This document shows, piece by piece, positions 35,248 to 46,682 of a stretch of 64,000 nt of DNA. The notes under the pieces were generated by a model. The model searched no databases. It saw only the letters and a program-made list of their open reading frames with translations, and was not told the DNA's origin. The position numbers and the translations under genes are program-made. This DNA comes from Populus alba (taxonomy: Eukaryota; Streptophyta; Magnoliopsida; Malpighiales; Salicaceae). Within the stretch, counting starts at the first letter, position 1; each line of letters starts with the position of its first letter. The stretch covers positions 18,108,519-18,172,518 of the forward strand of contig NC_133287.1 of NCBI RefSeq assembly GCF_005239225.2, written 5' to 3'.

Positions 35248-36139
35248 AAGCTTAGCAAAATCCTAATCAAGTACTTACCAGTTCAATAATAAAACTCTTG
35301 TTCTGGGCAAGCACCTTAATTTTCAAGCTCTAAACACTCGCAAGTTAACGAGCTGCTTAGCTTTGTGAATCTGTGGTTTGGTGTTGGGCTGGGTTTCATT
35401 CCCGGCATGGCTCTTTGAGATTACTAGATGGGCTAGCAGATGGGCCCATTGTCTTTTGGGGCTTGCTCCATGACTGTGTGTAATTGGGTCATCACGCCCA
35501 CTATATATTATCTTAGAATAAAAAATTATCAACTTTGTGGTACGTTCTTGGATCATCGAGGCTTTCAAAACATTCTAGACTTGATTCTTAAATGGGTTGA
35601 GGATTTTGGATGAGGTCCTTGGCAGTCTTACGTGGGCTTCTGTATATAAATAGCACTGCGTATGTATGCTATCCTCGCACAATCATTGCGATGTGACCTA
35701 ACATGATGCTTGCTCATAATCTGGTGGTGAGGAGACAATAGGGTCCAAGTTTTATCGTAATCTAAATCATATCTAATTAAAAATTAATGAGCATGTCGGA
35801 ATGATGACAAGAATGAATCCCATTCCATTTAAGGAGTCTAATTACTAAAGTAGGCCTAAATGAAAATAAAAATTAGTTCCAGTTGACTTTAAATTGAAAC
35901 AAAGATGAAAGCCAAATATTCGGTTCCTAGATATCGTCCAATTGCAGGAACAGATGTTGCCAGTCAACAAACCTCAGCCGAAACTCAAAGATTGTAGGGA
36001 ATGCGCAAGGGCTCTATATATTTATCATCAAGCTAAGAAGCTGGTGTATTTAGGGCGACTTCTCGTTAAAGCACAAATCACATCTCATAAAAATTAAAAA
36101 AATACATGTTTTTTATATGAATCTCACCAAAAATGCCCA
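35248..36139. other. 3' UTR of amidase copy 3 and spacer
   Basis: Closely matches 26218-27099. Unit 2 lacks the AT microsatellite and carries a short replacement near 36040-36090. No gene is seen. Confidence 0.5.
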
Positions 36140-36394
36140 CTACACCTCCAAATCAAACACCCTTGTTATAGTGATGTACATTACTTTTGTTTTTACAACC
36201 GGTAACTTTGATGGCGGTTTGTTTGGTGTGTTTTTAAGGAATGTGGTGTCGGAGGGGGGTCGGGAGGTTGCGGTGGTTGGAGGTGGGGGAGAGTTGAGGA
36301 CGTTTGAGGGTTTGCCAAGATCAAAACCAGCCTTTTCAATGCTACAACTGGTGATGCTATTCTGGAGAATAATGTCACTTTGATTCATTGTTGA
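36140..36394 (+). pseudogene. Dirigent protein, C-terminal half only (unit 2)
   Basis: Counterpart of the fragment at 27100-27349, with the same 1-base frameshift before GFAKIKTSLFNATTGDAIL and the same final IHC-stop (TGA 36392-36394). Both copies therefore inherited a gene that was already broken. Unit 2 has further drift: MYITF for MYIDF and ENN for EYN. Confidence 0.8.
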
Positions 36395-37720
36395 CCTTGG
36401 GTTATTTTGCATGCCTATTTGGAGCTTGTTAATAAATTTGTTTGATTTATAGAAAAAAAGGTAAGGTTATATTCATTACGCAGGAATGATTGAGCACATT
36501 GAAAAATAAAAAGCTTGGTAGTTTGAAGCAATCTCGATATGGAAAGGGTTAGAAACCATTGACTTCGGGAAGCTATATATTGTCTTTGATTTGTCTATGT
36601 TTTTTGATTCAGCGTTTGGAGAGATTCACTTTATATAAGAATCATGGTGTTTTCCTTCTTTCTCTTTTCCATTCATGGAACTTCATCGGGTGAGGTTTGA
36701 CACATGTAGGATCAAATTGGAGATTTCCTTTGTTTGAGGGCCTAATTGATAATCTTGTGATAGTTAGAGGATAAATGAACTCCAATCGAATGGGAATTTC
36801 GGGCATCGAAAGAGAGGATATATATTGCGTGCCCTAGTGAATCCAATAGATTCAATGGTTAAAAGTTTTAGGGAAGTGAATTCGAAAAGAAACCATGAAA
36901 AGTTAAAATTATTGTAATTTCAAATCCTTCATTAGTTGCCATATCTGGATTTTATCACGGATAGCTGTTTGAAAATTAATTGATATTATTATTAAATTTG
37001 GTTTAATGAATTGTTGGTTTTGAAAATTTTTATCTTGATTTCTTGTTTAATTTAGATTTAAAATTAAATTATGTGAGAATTTTTTTAATGTTACTCAAAC
37101 AACTTAGAGAGTTTAAATGTAATCCAAACAATCAATGAAGACGTGATTTGATTTAAAATAAATTTAAAATAATTTTTTAAAAAATATTGAGAAATTAATA
37201 TATTAGATTAGCTTAACAACTAAATTTACAATCCGGGTAATAGATTCACTTAGTTTAAAAACTTTAATTTTTTTAAAAAATATTTTTATTTAATTATACG
37301 ATAATAAAAATAAACACTTATAAAATCAAGTATAAACCAAGTTATAAAATATTTATTTAAGATTGTAATATCCTTATATAAAGTAAGTCAAAATAATTTA
37401 TGAAAATAAATTTAAATTAAATAAATATTGAAAGATAAGATTGAGATGGAAAAAACTAAAAATAAAGAAAAATACAACAAAAAAAAAAATCATTTACTTT
37501 AGTTTTATATAAACAGTTAAGAAGATGAGTTGAGATTCTAACTTTTTTTAGAGATATTACATTAATTTTTTGAATCCATGTTTTTTTTTTCCTTCCCGTT
37601 TCATTAAAAGAGAAGGGTTCTTTTCTTACCTCGATAGATCGACATTATCATTGCAAACATTGCGAATGGTAAAAATTACTGGGTCCAAATCCATCCTATA
37701 TTTTAGTTGGGCTAGAAGAT
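36395..37720. other. Spacer between the dirigent fragments (unit 2)
   Basis: AT-rich; no gene is seen. About 36670-37490 is absent from unit 1 and shows no recognisable coding capacity or clear terminal repeats. Confidence 0.5.
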
Positions 37721-38131
37721 TTGAAGCTGAAAACGAGAACGTGACCAACCTCCAATTCTACTTCCATGAACATGGTCAGTGGCATAAATCCTACAACTAT
37801 TAAAGCTGCTCAACCAAGTGAAGCTGACCTATTATGATGGCTGATGATCCATTGACTGAAGGGCCTGATCCAAAACCAAAGCCTCGAGGCCGAGCCTAGG
37901 GGATCTATGGGTCAGCTGGGCAGAATGAAGTGGCCTTGGTCATGGCGATGGACTTTGCATTCACTGACGGTATCTATAATGGCAGCTGCATTAGCCTCCT
38001 CGGCAAGAATTCGGCCGTGAATCCAGCTCGTGAGATGCCAATTGTTGCCGGAACCGGCCTTTTCCGATTGGCAGTGGCTATGCCATTGCACAAACTTATC
38101 GGCTTGATGTTACCACTGGTGATGCCATAGT
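37721..38131 (+). pseudogene. Dirigent protein, near full-length domain, broken (unit 2)
   Basis: Ordered blocks: ENVTNLQFYFH, a shift, MVSGINPTAIKAAQPSEADL, a shift, MADDPLTEGPDPKPKP, then TAG in place of an expected codon, then GIYGSAGQNEVALVMAMDF, AFTDGIYNGSCISLLGKN, EMPIVAGTGLFRLA, a third shift, and AIAQTYRLDVTTGDAIVG. Homology ends just before the final strand, at GTTGG near 38131. No signal peptide is visible upstream. At least three frameshifts and one stop make it a pseudogene. Confidence 0.85.
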
Positions 38132-38344
38132 TGGCCATCAATGTACTTCAACAGATTAAGAAAGGATTGCTAATACTGTCCAGAAAAATATTCAACTTGT
38201 GATGATCATGATCAAATCTTGCTACTGCACTCAGAACCAGAAACAGCTTGGAGACTAAAACTTGTAACTAATTGGATTGAGCAGTCCAGAAAGATGACCT
38301 TGAAAGTTTAATAACTTGTTCCTGGCAATCTTTAGGTATGTCTC

Positions 38345-38460
38345 AAAGCTTTTGAGACAGTCTCTTTTGTTCACGTTCTTCGCAAAGCTAACAATGTGGC
38401 AGATTCTTTGGCAAAACAAGGATTGTCCAGAGAGCCCGAACTTCTTGCTTGGCTCCTGAC
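38345..38460 (+). mobile_element. LINE-type RNase H fragment (unit 2)
   Basis: The frame reads VHVLRKANNVADSLAKQGLS followed by REPELLAWL, the tail of a plant RNase H (RVT_3-like) domain. It directly follows the truncated dirigent gene, so a truncated LINE insertion may have cut off the dirigent 3' end. Confidence 0.55.
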
Positions 38461-38818
38461 TGTTTCTGCTCCTCTGTATCTTGTTTTCGGATGTCGGTTG
38501 TATTGGGTCGATTTGGGACTATTCAAGTCTACATGCAATTTCTACACGAAGCTCTCTCCCTTCTTTCTCTGCAGCAATAATCTAGCTTAATGGTAAGTTG
38601 ACGATGTAGAGCAGTGGAAACAAGCAAAGGTCTGCGATAACCAGTAGGAGTTCTGTACTTGCAGCAAAAAGATTGAACATATCTGATTTCGATCTTTCAA
38701 GCAGTCCTTTTATGCCCTGTCACCAGGAATCATAACAAAACAAATGGTAACCATGTTCTTACAGCTACTGAATCAAGTTTATCAGCATGCTCTGCATGCA
38801 CCTTTTCTGCCTGGAAAC
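38461..38818. other. Spacer (unit 2)
   Basis: No gene is seen. About 38660-38870 is deleted from unit 1. Confidence 0.4.
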
Positions 38819-39750
38819 CTAATGTTCACATAATACAAAATTGACCAGAGACAGAACTACACCATCAATGTGGGAGCTCGACAATTCTCCAGTCTTCGTT
38901 TCCACTGGCGGCAGTAGCTCGTCGAGGATGAAAGAATGAGTCAGGAGCGTATCAGCAGACCACCTTTCGCAGTGATCTCTCTAAAAGCACCTCCTCAAGA
39001 AATCCTTTCCTTTCTCTGGCATATTTTCAGGAATCTTTGGTGATTCATTCCCACGGACAAGCTTATTGAATAACTCTTTCGAATCCAAAGTTCCTCAAGC
39101 AATAAATCCGTCCTGTGATCATCTCAACAACAATGCAACCAAGAGACCATATATCCAAAGCCGATGTGATCTCAACAAATTTCACAGACTCGGGAGACAT
39201 AGCATGGCGTCCCGCGGTATTGATAAAATATGCAACAACTTATCCGAATCGTCCTCTCCAGGCTCTCTAGCCAGCCCAAAATCAGCAATCTTAAGATGAT
39301 GACCCCTAACTCCATGATCTCGACAAGGAAAAACCAGGATGTTTGCAGGTTTAAGATCGCAATGCACATGACCATTATAGTGAATGCAAGAGAACCCCTT
39401 CAGCAGCATCTGCGTGTGTTTCCTGACATGGCTCTCCGGACCCCAACCTCCATAATCTTTCATCAAATTTAGAAGAGAGCCCTTAGGAGCATACTCCAAC
39501 AAAAGATTGTACTTGAACACCCCTCGTCCAACAATCACACAATCTCCATAGCATCCTATAACTTCATTAGAACCAAGAAATCTTCCTAATATCCTTCTCT
39601 CCTTCTGAAGACTAAAAGAGTCTTCTAGTTTCGAACTTTTAACTGCAAACAACCCATCTATATCATGCATGAGCATCTGTTGATGTTGCTAAATAAACGT
39701 TTCCATAAATTAAATCTTTTGCCTAGGTTTTTCAATCCGGCCCATTCCAT
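38819..39750 (-). pseudogene. MAPKKK-like protein kinase pseudogene (unit 2)
   Basis: The minus-strand ATG at 39750 begins MEWAGLKN, but the glycine-rich loop is damaged by small indels. The frame then carries GLFAVKSSKLEDS, LLEYAPKGSLLNLMKDYGG, the catalytic loop HCDLKPANILV and DFG (IADFGLA), subdomain VIII-IX (SALDIWSLGCIVVEMITG), the tail MPEKGKDFLRRCF and WSADTLLTHSF, and a C-terminal stop at 38819-38821. Lesions: frameshifts in the ATP loop and around the activation segment (TPCY..SPE), and TAG where unit 1 has GAG (CFERD). It is more complete than unit 1 but still dead. The Copia element 2 insertion lies about 10 bp upstream of its ATG. Confidence 0.82.
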
Positions 39751-39760
39751 AGTTAAGAAT

Positions 39761-39984
39761 TGATAGGATTCAAGATAATATTGACAGATTGTATAGCTAG
39801 AATCAAGGCAGTAGAATAGCTAATGTTTAGGCTATAAATCAGGAAATTGATATGTATAACGTCTTTGTGATTTACATGACACTATAATATAAATACATCA
39901 AATCCAACCCTTAAGTGGTTGAGAGATTCTTTTGCTAAACCCTTTTCTTCTCTATTTCTCTACAATATTTTCTCCACTCTTTCA
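39761..39984 (+). repeat. 5' LTR of Copia element 2
   Basis: 224 bp; differs from the 3' LTR only in GATTCTTTTGC versus GATTCTTCTGC. ATAATATAAATACA near 39884-39897 is a likely LTR TATA box. Confidence 0.95.
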
Positions 39985-39996
39985 TGGTATCAGAGC
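39985..39996 (+). other. Primer-binding site of element 2
   Basis: TGGTATCAGAGC directly abuts the LTR and is complementary to initiator tRNA-Met. Confidence 0.92.
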
Positions 39997-40040
39997 AAGA
40001 CTGCGTATTCACCAATTAATTAACATCTCCCTCTTACAAA

Positions 40041-43000
40041 ATGACCACTCCAGCGTCATCATCGTCCTCTGTCTCTGTCACTTCTTCCAATCTTCCCATC
40101 TCACTTGCTGCGTTAACAAACAATTTCTCAACCCATCTCAATTCTGATAATTATTTGCTCTGGCGAGATCAAATCACTCCTCTTCTCATCTGCAACGATC
40201 TCTATGGCCATATTGATGGCTCTGATCCGCCACCTTCAAAAACAATTATTAATGAGGGCGTCGTTACCCCAAATCCTGATTATACTCGTTGGTTCAAAAT
40301 AGACCAACTTGTTGTGGGAGGAATCAAGAATACACTGTCTTCAACCGCTTGCACGGAGGTCCTCGGTAAACACATTGCCAAAGATGTTTGGGACACATTT
40401 GAAACACTCTTTCATCAGCAAACTCTCTCTCGTGCTGATATTCTACATGATACTCTTCTTGATACATATAAGAATGATATGTCCATTGAAGCCTACCTTG
40501 CCAAAATCAAAGGCATCGCAGATCAACTTGCTGCCATCAGCCAGCCTGTTCCAGACAATGAACTGGTGAAAAGAACACTGCGTGGTCTCCCTCACACACT
40601 GGAATACCAGCCATTTGCCCAGGGTATTGCCAACAGACACACTCCAATCACCTTCACAGAGCTTCGTGCGCGACTTCTTGTTCATGAACAAGAGCTTGAG
40701 CGTATTCGTGGACGTGCAGCTCCACCACTGTCCTCACCCTCACATCATGCTTTTGTTACACAACAGCACTATCAGCAGTCCAGTAATCCTCACCATGGAA
40801 ACTATCATCGATTTAATCGACCAAAACAAGGTACTGTGTCTCAAAATTTTGGGAATTCCTCTGCTAACATACTTGGTCAGTACCCCACTCAAAATTCTCC
40901 CTCTTTTGCTGATTTCTCTAATAAATCATTCAATAATAATGGGTAACATGGTAGAAATCGTTTCCAGAATGGAAACAATTATGGGAATCGACCCCAATTT
41001 GGCAGATCACGCTATCGTGGTCGCTGTCAAATATGCAAACAGGAGGGACACTCAGCCTCCAATTGCAATTATCGTTACACACGGTCTGATTCCACCAATT
41101 CTGATAATTTATCTACTCAGTTTGCTGGTGTTCATGTTTCTGACTTGACAACACCAACAGAGGGCACTCTTGATTGTGTATCTCCACACTGGCTTGGAGA
41201 TACCGGTGCCACAAATCATATGACATCTAACACTGATTTGGTGCAGCAGCCTCTCCCCTTTAATGGCACTTCAGGTGTGTATGTTGGTAATGGTGCTTCT
41301 CTTTCTATTTCACATATCGGTAACTCATCAATTAATCTGGGTTCAAAATCATTGTCTCTAAAGGATATTCTTGTGGTGCCGCAATTAAAGGAAAATCTTA
41401 TATCTATTGCCAAACTCACCAAAGATAATTACTGTGTTTTTGCTTGCTTTCCATGAGGCTTTGTTATAAAGGATTTGGCAACCGGGGTGATACTCTTGAA
41501 GGGGCCAGTTAAAGACAATCTTTATCCAATACCAGCTCATGCACTGTCTGCAGCCTTTCGCAAATTATCATGCCATAGCGCAATTGCTCGCACTGCTAAA
41601 ATTGCTCCGTGTTCAACATGGCACCGTCGGCTTGGACATCCGGGTTTGAAGATATTGCAACAGTTGGTTACCGATAATTTAATTTGTACTTCGGATAAAC
41701 TTTCTTCCATGATGTTTTGTGATGCTTGTCAAGCTGGTAAAAGCAAACATTTACCCTTTCATTTATCTGGAAGAATTTCTAGTCATGTTTTGGAATTGGT
41801 ACATTGTGATATTTGGGGACCCTCTCCTGTTATTACTGCATCTGGTTATCGGTATTACATTATTTTTGTTGATGACTACAGCAGATTTTGTTGGCTTTAT
41901 CCCTTGAAACAACGCTCGGATAGTCTTGCTTGTTTCACCAATTTCAAAAATATGGGTGAAAATCAATTTAATCAGCGTTTAAAATTATTCCAATGTGATG
42001 GTGCTAAGGAATTGATTGAAGGACAGTTTCGTTCCTTCCTGGATGCTAATGGTATTTCTCTAAGGGTGTCTTGTCCTCATACTTCGCAACAGAACGGTAT
42101 AACCGAAAGAAAACATCGGCACATTCGGGAAATTGGCTTGTCTATCTTGCATCAGGCATTTCTGCCAAAAAGCCTCTGGCTTGAAGCCTTTTCTACTGCT
42201 ATATTCCTCATTAACAGGCTGCCAACTCCAGTTCTTTCAGGAATATCCCCTTATGAGGCTTTATTTGGTACTCGCCCAGACTATACATTGCTCAGGACTT
42301 TTGGTTCCTCATGCTACCCTTTTCTTGGTGATTACGGTCAAGACAAATTAAGTCCTAAGTCCCGTCACTGTGTTTTTATTGGATATAGCACTATCCATAG
42401 AGGCTATCGATGTTTAGACTCTACCAGTGGCCGTGTCTTCATCTCTCGGCATGTTGTTTTCAATGAAGCCGAATTTCCTTATGAATTGAAGTCTGTCATG
42501 CCGTCTGTTGCTTCACAACCAGCTGCCACTCCATCTCCTGCTGCAACCAAGACTCCTTTGGCTATAGTTTTTGAACCTCTGCTCAGTCATTCATCATCAA
42601 TGAATGACTCTCCTACTACATCCACATGTCAAATGGCACCCTCATCTTCTGCAACTCCAACTACTTCGACTGCTGATTTTTCACCCGTTCTCTCATCAAC
42701 TCCTTGTGCTCCACCCGATCAGCCTGCACTTCCATCTACTGCCTGTGTTCCCACTCCTCCACCAACTGCAATTACTTCAAATAATCACCCCATGATCACT
42801 CGTGCCAAAGATGGAATTCGCAAACCTCGTGCTCTTTGTGTAAGTAATTATCCACTACCTAACAAATATATAGCACTGCTTGCTACTTCAATTTCCCGTG
42901 AGCCTGCTTCTTTCAAGGCTGCCAGCCTTGATTCCAACTGGATTGCTGCCATGAAGGATGAATACCGTGCACTCATTGATAACCAGACATGGTCCTTAGT

Positions 43001-44444
43001 ACCCCGTTCACCTTCAATGAATGTTGTGGGATGTCGCTGGGTTTATAAACTCAAAGAACGTGCTGATGGTTCCATTGAACGACACAAGGCACGCCTTGTT
43101 GCAAAGGGGTTCAACCAAGAACAAGGCGTTGATTTCACAAACACCTTCAGTCCAGTGGCAAAAGCAACAACAGTTCGCATCCTTCTCTCTCTTGGTCTTT
43201 CTCGGCAATGGAGTATTTGTCAACTTGATGTCAAAAACGCCTTCCTTCATGGTGCTCTAGCCGAAGAGGTTTACATGTCACAACCACCTGGATTCATTGA
43301 CTCTTCATGTCCTGACTATGTTTGCAAACTACATCGTTCCATCTATGGCCTGCGTCAAGCTCCACGAGTATGGTTTCAAAGTTTCAGTCAAGCACTACTC
43401 TCCCTTGGCTTTCAATCCAGCCAGGCCGACAACTCCCTCTTCACACTACATTCATCTGCTGGTTCAGTGTTACTACTTGTTTACGTTGACGATATTATTA
43501 TTACAGGTTCCACAGATTCCCTCATTAATCACATTGTCAATCAACTCTCTCGGCGCTTCCATATGAAGGATCTCGGTGATCTACATTACTTCCTTGGCCT
43601 TGAAGTTCATCGGTCTTCTGGTCACCTTTGGCTCACACAAACTAAGTATCTACTTTCTATACTTAGTTCTGCTAATATGCTTGACTGCAAACCTCAGCCC
43701 ACTCCTGTCACCTCTGGTCGCAAACTCTCCATGTCTGATGGTCTTTTGTTACCTAACCCGCATGAATATCGTCGGCTTGTTGGGGCTCTTCAATATCTGA
43801 CATTCACAAGACCAGATATCTCCTATTTTGTGCAACAAGTCTGCCAATTCATGCACTCTCCACGTGATGCTCATCTACAAGCTGTCAAACGTATTTTGCG
43901 TTACCTCAAAGGAACACCTGGTCTTGGCATCAACTTCTCTGCCAACTCTCCTTCCACTTTATCTTGTTTTGTTGATGCTGATTGGGCAGGATGCCCTGAT
44001 ACTCGTCACTCCACAATGGGACACTGTGTCTTTATTGGCCACAATCTCATCTTTTGGAGTGCAAAGAAACAGATTACAGCTGCGCTTTCTAGTACTGAGT
44101 CCGTATACAAGGCACTCTCTCATGCTTCTGCCGATCTCTTATGGATTTCTTATCTTCTTCGTGACATTGGCTTTCCTGCACCTCTGCCTTGCAATCTTTT
44201 CTCGGATAACATGGGTGCTACTCAGCTGGCTCACAATCCTGTCTTCCATGCTCGCACCAAGCATGTTGAATTGTCTTATCACTTTGTACGTGAACTTGTC
44301 TCCAAAGGCTTTCTTCAGGTCTCTTTCATTCGCTCCAGCAATCAACTTGCTGACATCTTTACCAAAGGATTACCTTCGTCCCAATTCTGCTACTTTCATG
44401 ACAAGTTGATGTGGCATCCTCCCCATCACCTTGCGGGGGGATGA
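40041..44444 (+). pseudogene. gag-pol of Copia element 2, interrupted by two stops
   Basis: One frame of 1468 codons from the ATG at 40041, with two in-frame nonsense codons: TAA at 40944-40946 (late gag) and TGA at 41454-41456 (between protease and integrase). No frameshift is seen. In order: gag; a CCHC knuckle (CQICKQEGHSASNC, about 41025-41066); protease with DTG (GDTGATNHM, about 41196); the GAG-pre-integrase segment (WHRRLGHPG); integrase; reverse transcriptase with YVDD (about 43483-43494); RNase H (FVDADWAG). The last codon, TGA, is the first three bases of the 3' LTR and is followed by TAG. With two point stops and one LTR difference this is a recently inserted but non-autonomous copy. 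Confidence 0.92.
44435..44441 (+). other. Polypurine tract of element 2
   Basis: GGGGGGA immediately precedes the 3' LTR. Confidence 0.7.
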
Positions 44445-44665
44445 TAGGATTCAAGATAATATTGACAGATTGTATAGCTAGAATCAAGGCAGTAGAATAG
44501 CTAATGTTTAGGCTATAAATCAGGAAATTGATATGTATAACGTCTTTGTGATTTACATGACACTATAATATAAATACATCAAATCCAACCCTTAAGTGGT
44601 TGAGAGATTCTTCTGCTAAACCCTTTTCTTCTCTATTTCTCTACAATATTTTCTCCACTCTTTCA
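44442..44665 (+). repeat. 3' LTR of Copia element 2
   Basis: 224 bp and identical to the 5' LTR except for one base. It begins TGATAG, which supplies two consecutive in-frame stops to pol. Confidence 0.95.
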
Positions 44666-44985
44666 AGAATAATCAAGCTAAAAACAAACGAAAGAAGATA
44701 TTAAAAGCAGGTCACTGAAGAAACTGGAGGAAAGATATAAATAACAAAACGTGAATATATATTCCAAAACATTCTCGGGATTTGGTATTGAGGTTAAACA
44801 TATTTTTTTATTAAAATTTAATTTTTTTTAAATTAATTTTTTAGTATTTTTTAATTGTTTTAATGTGTTTAAATTAAAAATGAATTATTTTTTTAAAAAT
44901 ATTTTAAAAAATAATTTCTGTCACATTCTCAAAAAACACTAAAAATTTTATGTAAAGCACCGGATTCTTTTTTAGTTTAGATACC

Positions 44986-45329
44986 TCTTTAAGAATGGTT
45001 GATGTAGATAATTTTCCTATCACTTGATAAATCAGATTAATTAATGAGCTGTAGTTTATAACATGAATTTCTTCAAAAATAAAATTGAACTAATTTTTAC
45101 AGCAACCAAAATCAGTTAAGTAAAAAGAAATAAATGCAATACAGGAAAGATAGATTTGCATTCAACAATAGTCTTATATTGCTTCGGTTGAAAAACTAAC
45201 TTTATTTTATTAAATCCAAATTTCAAAATAATAATAAATTTTTGGTTATTTGATGATAAAAAATATATATATATTATTCATCCGCAAAGCACATACCCAG
45301 TCAACTAAATAATAGTATTCGTAAAAACT
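44986..45329. other. AT-rich spacer
   Basis: No gene or named element is seen. Confidence 0.5.
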
Positions 45330-45333
45330 AAAA
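45330..45333 (-). terminator. Likely Pol III terminator of tRNA-Gln
   Basis: A TTTT run on the minus strand lies 16 bp past the tRNA 3' end, with a TTTTT run just beyond (45323-45327). This is the expected RNA polymerase III stop signal. Confidence 0.6.
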
Positions 45334-45348
45334 TGAAAGGTTGAACAG

Positions 45349-45420
45349 AGGTCCTACCGGGAGTCGAACCCAGGTCGCTGGATTCAAAGTCCAGAGTGCT
45401 AACCACTACACCATAGAACC
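45349..45420 (-). tRNA. tRNA-Gln (anticodon UUG)
   Basis: 72 nt on the minus strand. Acceptor GGTTCTA pairs with TAGGACC (one G-T pair), followed by discriminator T. The D-arm contains GGTGTAGTGGTTAGCAC. The anticodon stem CTGGA/TCCAG encloses loop CTTTGAA, giving anticodon TTG. The T-arm is CTGGG TTCGACT CCCGG. The internal A and B boxes are good. No intron and no encoded CCA. It should decode CAA in the cytosol. All stems pair, so it looks functional. Confidence 0.96.
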
Positions 45421-46682
45421 CCGGAGTGTCAGTGAGCTCACAAAGAATTATAAAAATATTAAATGACCATATCTATGTGACGACTTCTTTTTTTAACAAT
45501 TAGACCAAAAAAATCCAAAAAATGAAAAGATAAATGTTATTGACAGTCGTAGTACCCTATATCTAAAGATTTATGTAAATATTTATTTTTTTAAAAAAAT
45601 TATTTTATTTATTTTAAATTAATATTATTTTGTATTTTTAAATCATTTTGATATACTAATATTAAAAATAATTTTTTAAAATATAAAATATATATTATTT
45701 TAATACATTTTAAAATAAAAAATATTTTAAAAAACAATTATTACCATATTTATATAACATTGACTATCCTTTTTTTTTTCTTCTTCAAAGAGGTAAGGTA
45801 TCAGTGTAAAATCTCGGGATAAGAATTACATCATAGTTACATGTTCCTTTAATTTTAAAAATAAATTTATTTTTGATATAAAATTAATATTTTTAAATCA
45901 TTTTGATGTAAAAAATAATTTAAAAAAATTAAAAAATATATTATTTTAATATATTTTTAAATAAAAAAATAATTTAAAAAACAACCACCACCCCTTCAAA
46001 CTCAGCGGCTTTACAGCTTTGCAAATGGGCAGCAAGAATTGGGAATTTTTAAAGGTGGTAGTGTAAAGTCTCGTATGTTGAGGCCAAGGAAGCATACAAG
46101 GACCTGTTAGCTCAGAGGCAGTGGCGCCATTTGCAATTTGAGATGATTGTCTATCAGTTCCGTGGCAGGTCCCTTCATCACCCTCAAGCCGTTACCTTGG
46201 TGTGCTCCTTTCATGCTCTTCATCTCTCTTTTTTGTGCAGACAGAAGTCGAAATGAAGGCAGGCTCAACAAAATTCACAGTGACATTCTCTTCTCACTGA
46301 TTATACAACAGGTGATTGTAGCATAAACCTAGAAACTAGAAACTAGAAACGCAAGAACTATACACAGCAGGCGATCAAGATTGGTACAATGCAGATCTAT
46401 TTCAACAGCACAAAGTGCTGGAGATTCTAGAACCAGGCATGGTTGAACAAGAAGCAATGATTAGCCCCAGTGGCTTGATAAGAAGAAAAACCACCTTATG
46501 AAAATATCTAACAAAGAAATTACAACCACTAGTACCAAGCAAAATATTGTTGTAATCTGACTAAACAAAAAGAGAAGGGGGGAGAGGAACAATAAGTAGC
46601 TCAACTTCACTCGCACTCCTTGATGACCATCACAAGATGGCGACATCAAAAGTTTCCTGGCAAGTATAACCTACATTTTTCT
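45421..46682. other. Spacer and likely 3' UTR of the TOC gene
   Basis: 45450-46000 is AT-rich with fragments of a TTTGATATAC / ATTTTAAAATAA repeat type common in this window. The 3' UTR of the TOC gene probably occupies roughly 46250-46682. A 38-codon minus-strand frame (46107-46223) overlaps a 73-nt stem-closed segment (46100-46172); I cannot assign either. Confidence 0.45.

Larger units (their letters stand above)
39761..44665 (+). mobile_element. Copia LTR retrotransposon, element 2 (4905 bp)
   Basis: Both LTRs are 224 bp (39761-39984 and 44442-44665), start TGATAGG, end CTTTCA, and differ at one base. The 5-bp target duplication AGAAT lies at 39756-39760 and 44666-44670. A tRNA-Met primer site and a short G-rich polypurine tract are present. 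The untouched target (TTAAGAATAATC) survives in duplication unit 1 near 29561-29570, so insertion followed the segmental duplication. Its sequence is clearly different from element 1, so it belongs to another Copia lineage. Confidence 0.96.
30831..44985 (+). repeat. Large tandem duplication, unit 2 (with Copia element 2 inside)
   Basis: It aligns with 21967-29870 in the same order. The 39761-44665 retrotransposon plus one target copy is an insertion, and homology resumes at 44666 (AGAATAATCAA.GCTAAAAACAAACGAAAGAAGA) and fades near 44985. Further differences are an extra ~800 bp at about 36670-37490, a complete dirigent middle segment, and an extra ~190-bp repeat in amidase intron 3. Confidence 0.92.

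Noticed and set aside
40582..41148. 188-codon plus-strand frame in element 2
   Set aside because: It is a shadow of gag in another frame. The gag frame itself continues to the CCHC knuckle through a single TAA.
43828..44409. 193-codon plus-strand frame in element 2
   Set aside because: It overlaps the RNase H part of pol in another frame and has no domain of its own.
46100..46172. Calling the 73-nt segment a tRNA
   Set aside because: Only the outer 7-bp stem pairs. The D, anticodon and T arms do not form, and there is no recognisable B box.
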